Source: Mycolicibacterium aromaticivorans JS19b1 = JCM 16368
Lineage (GTDB): Bacteria > Actinomycetota > Actinomycetes > Mycobacteriales > Mycobacteriaceae
Direction: 5' to 3'
NCBI RefSeq assembly: GCF_000559085.1
Contig: NZ_JALN02000001.1
Coordinates: forward strand, 3,968,001 to 4,032,000
Length of the DNA: 64,000 bases
The first letter of the stretch is position 1, and every line of letters begins with the position of its first letter. The notes beneath the pieces were generated by a model. The model ran no database searches. It saw nothing but the letters and a program-made list of their open reading frames with translations, and had not been told where the DNA came from. The translations under genes and the position numbers were made by a program. This document shows positions 63,300-64,000 of this stretch, one piece after another.

Positions 63300-64000
63300 T
63301 TGACTGACAACACGCACCAGCCCACTGCAACTCCTATCGCGGTGGTCGCCATGTCGGCGATCTACCCGGGTGAGTCTGGGCTCGACGGCTTTTGGCGCAC
63401 CATCACCACCGGCCGCGACGCGATCGCCGATGTTCCTCCGTCGCACTGGCTGATCGAGGACTACTTCGACGCCGACCCGAAGGCGCCGGACAGGACGTAC
63501 TGCAAGCGCGGCGGCTTCATCGACCCCGTGGACTTCGATCCCGTGAAGTTCGGGTTGCCGCCCAACGCATTACCGTCGACGGACACCGGGCAGATCCTCG
63601 CGCTGGTGGCGGCCCGGCAACTGCTCGACGAGGTGCAGCGCAGCGGCGCCGATGTCGACCTGGATCGGGTGGACGTGGTACTCGGGGTCGCCTCGACGAC
63701 CGAACTGGTGGTTCAGATGGGCTCGCGGATGCAGCGACCGATCTGGCGTAAAGCCTTGCTGGAAAACGGTTTGTCCGAGACCGAAGCCGACGAGATCTGT
63801 CAGGACATCGCCGATCACTACGTGCCGTGGCAGGAGAGCACCTTTCCGGGTCTGCTCGGCAACGTGATCGCCGGTCGCGTCGCCAACCGCCTCAACCTCG
63901 GCGGCGCCAACTTCGTCACCGATGCTGCCTGCGCGAGTTCACTTTCCGCGTTGCAGTCGGCGCTGCACCGGTTGTATCTGCACGAGTCGGATGTGGTGCT
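63300..64000 (+). CDS. PUFA-synthase-like (PfaA-type) polyketide/fatty-acid megasynthase, N-terminal KS (cut by window edge)
   Basis: The first 233 residues of a large synthase, beginning at TTG 63300 with IAVVAMSAIYPGESGLDGFW, the start of a ketosynthase domain. KAPDRTYCKRGGFIDPVDFD near residue 57 and FGLPPNALPSTDTGQILALV near 80 are the wording of Pfa-type ketosynthases, not ordinary modular PKS. The nucleophile motif is VTDAACASSLSALQSAL near 213 (cysteine). The other domains (AT, acyl-carrier tandem, KR, dehydratases) would lie to the right. It follows pfaD by eight bases, so one operon. Product unknown. Confidence 0.9.
   Translation, partial: MTDNTHQPTATPIAVVAMSAIYPGESGLDGFWRTITTGRDAIADVPPSHWLIEDYFDADPKAPDRTYCKRGGFIDPVDFDPVKFGLPPNALPSTDTGQILALVAARQLLDEVQRSGADVDLDRVDVVLGVASTTELVVQMGSRMQRPIWRKALLENGLSETEADEICQDIADHYVPWQESTFPGLLGNVIAGRVANRLNLGGANFVTDAACASSLSALQSALHRLYLHESDVV

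Overview
The window is high-GC actinobacterial DNA and almost certainly comes from a fast-growing Mycobacterium (Mycolicibacterium). The evidence is the gene content and order. From about 9.3 kb to 50.5 kb I recognise, from memory of the M. tuberculosis H37Rv proteins, the series Rv1257c, tap, udgB, Rv1261c, Rv1262c, amiB2, Rv1264, Rv1265-like, Rv1272c/Rv1273c, lprB/lprC, Rv1276c, Rv1277/Rv1278, oppABCD, cysD/cysNC and Rv1287. The left edge carries cyp130 (Rv1256c). Many starts lack a Shine-Dalgarno sequence and instead have a TANNNT -10 element 6-8 nt before ATG/GTG, the mycobacterial leaderless style.

Layout. 0-4.1 kb: start of cyp130; a DoxX-like / Old-Yellow-Enzyme / membrane-protein operon with a divergent TetR gene. 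4.3-9.3 kb: a catabolic block, with a Rieske oxygenase and TetR overlapping on one strand, a divergent N-acyl-D-amino-acid deacylase, and an epoxide hydrolase. A perfect palindrome lies in the divergent promoter. 9.3-18.7 kb: FAD-linked oxidase (one-base frameshift near its 3' end), Tap efflux pump, UdgB glycosylase, four 36-bp tandem repeats, a luciferase-like oxidoreductase, a Ddn-like protein, HIT protein, AmiB2, a second UDG-superfamily glycosylase, the pH-sensing type adenylyl cyclase and an Rv1265-like protein. 18.7-22.8 kb: PucR regulator, zinc alcohol dehydrogenase and APC permease, at the place where M. tuberculosis has pknH/embR. 22.8-32.1 kb: heterodimeric ABC exporter, two lipoproteins, SixA-type phosphatase and an SbcCD-like pair. 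32.2-36.9 kb: a lipid block (fatty acyl-AMP ligase, WES/DGAT acyltransferase, alpha/beta hydrolase). 36.9-42.4 kb: oppBCDA peptide importer.

42.5-47.2 kb: a small lipoprotein, then the sulfate-activation operon cysD-cysNC-cysQ followed by a cysteine hydrolase; canB, which separates opp from cysD in M. tuberculosis, is absent. 47.2-50.0 kb: two secreted proteins of unknown function. They share a promoter motif, CTCTCAGG, whose copies also lie inverted about 250 bp upstream, and a strong terminator separates them. 50.0-58.5 kb: Rrf2 regulator, VOC proteins, TehA/SLAC1 channel, bicupin, LLM flavoprotein, FMN-dependent alpha-hydroxyacid oxidase, PNPOx-like protein, MFS exporter and two very small genes. 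58.6-61.4 kb: Tat-exported amine-oxidase lipoprotein, a single-domain voltage-gated channel and a hemophore-like protein.

61.7 kb to the right edge: a PfaD enoyl reductase directly followed by a megasynthase beginning with a ketosynthase of the polyunsaturated-fatty-acid-synthase (PfaA) type. This locus, cut by the window edge, is the strongest candidate for an unusual system: a PUFA-synthase-like assembly line in a mycobacterium, with no product assigned here. Second in interest is the secreted-protein pair with its shared regulatory motif.
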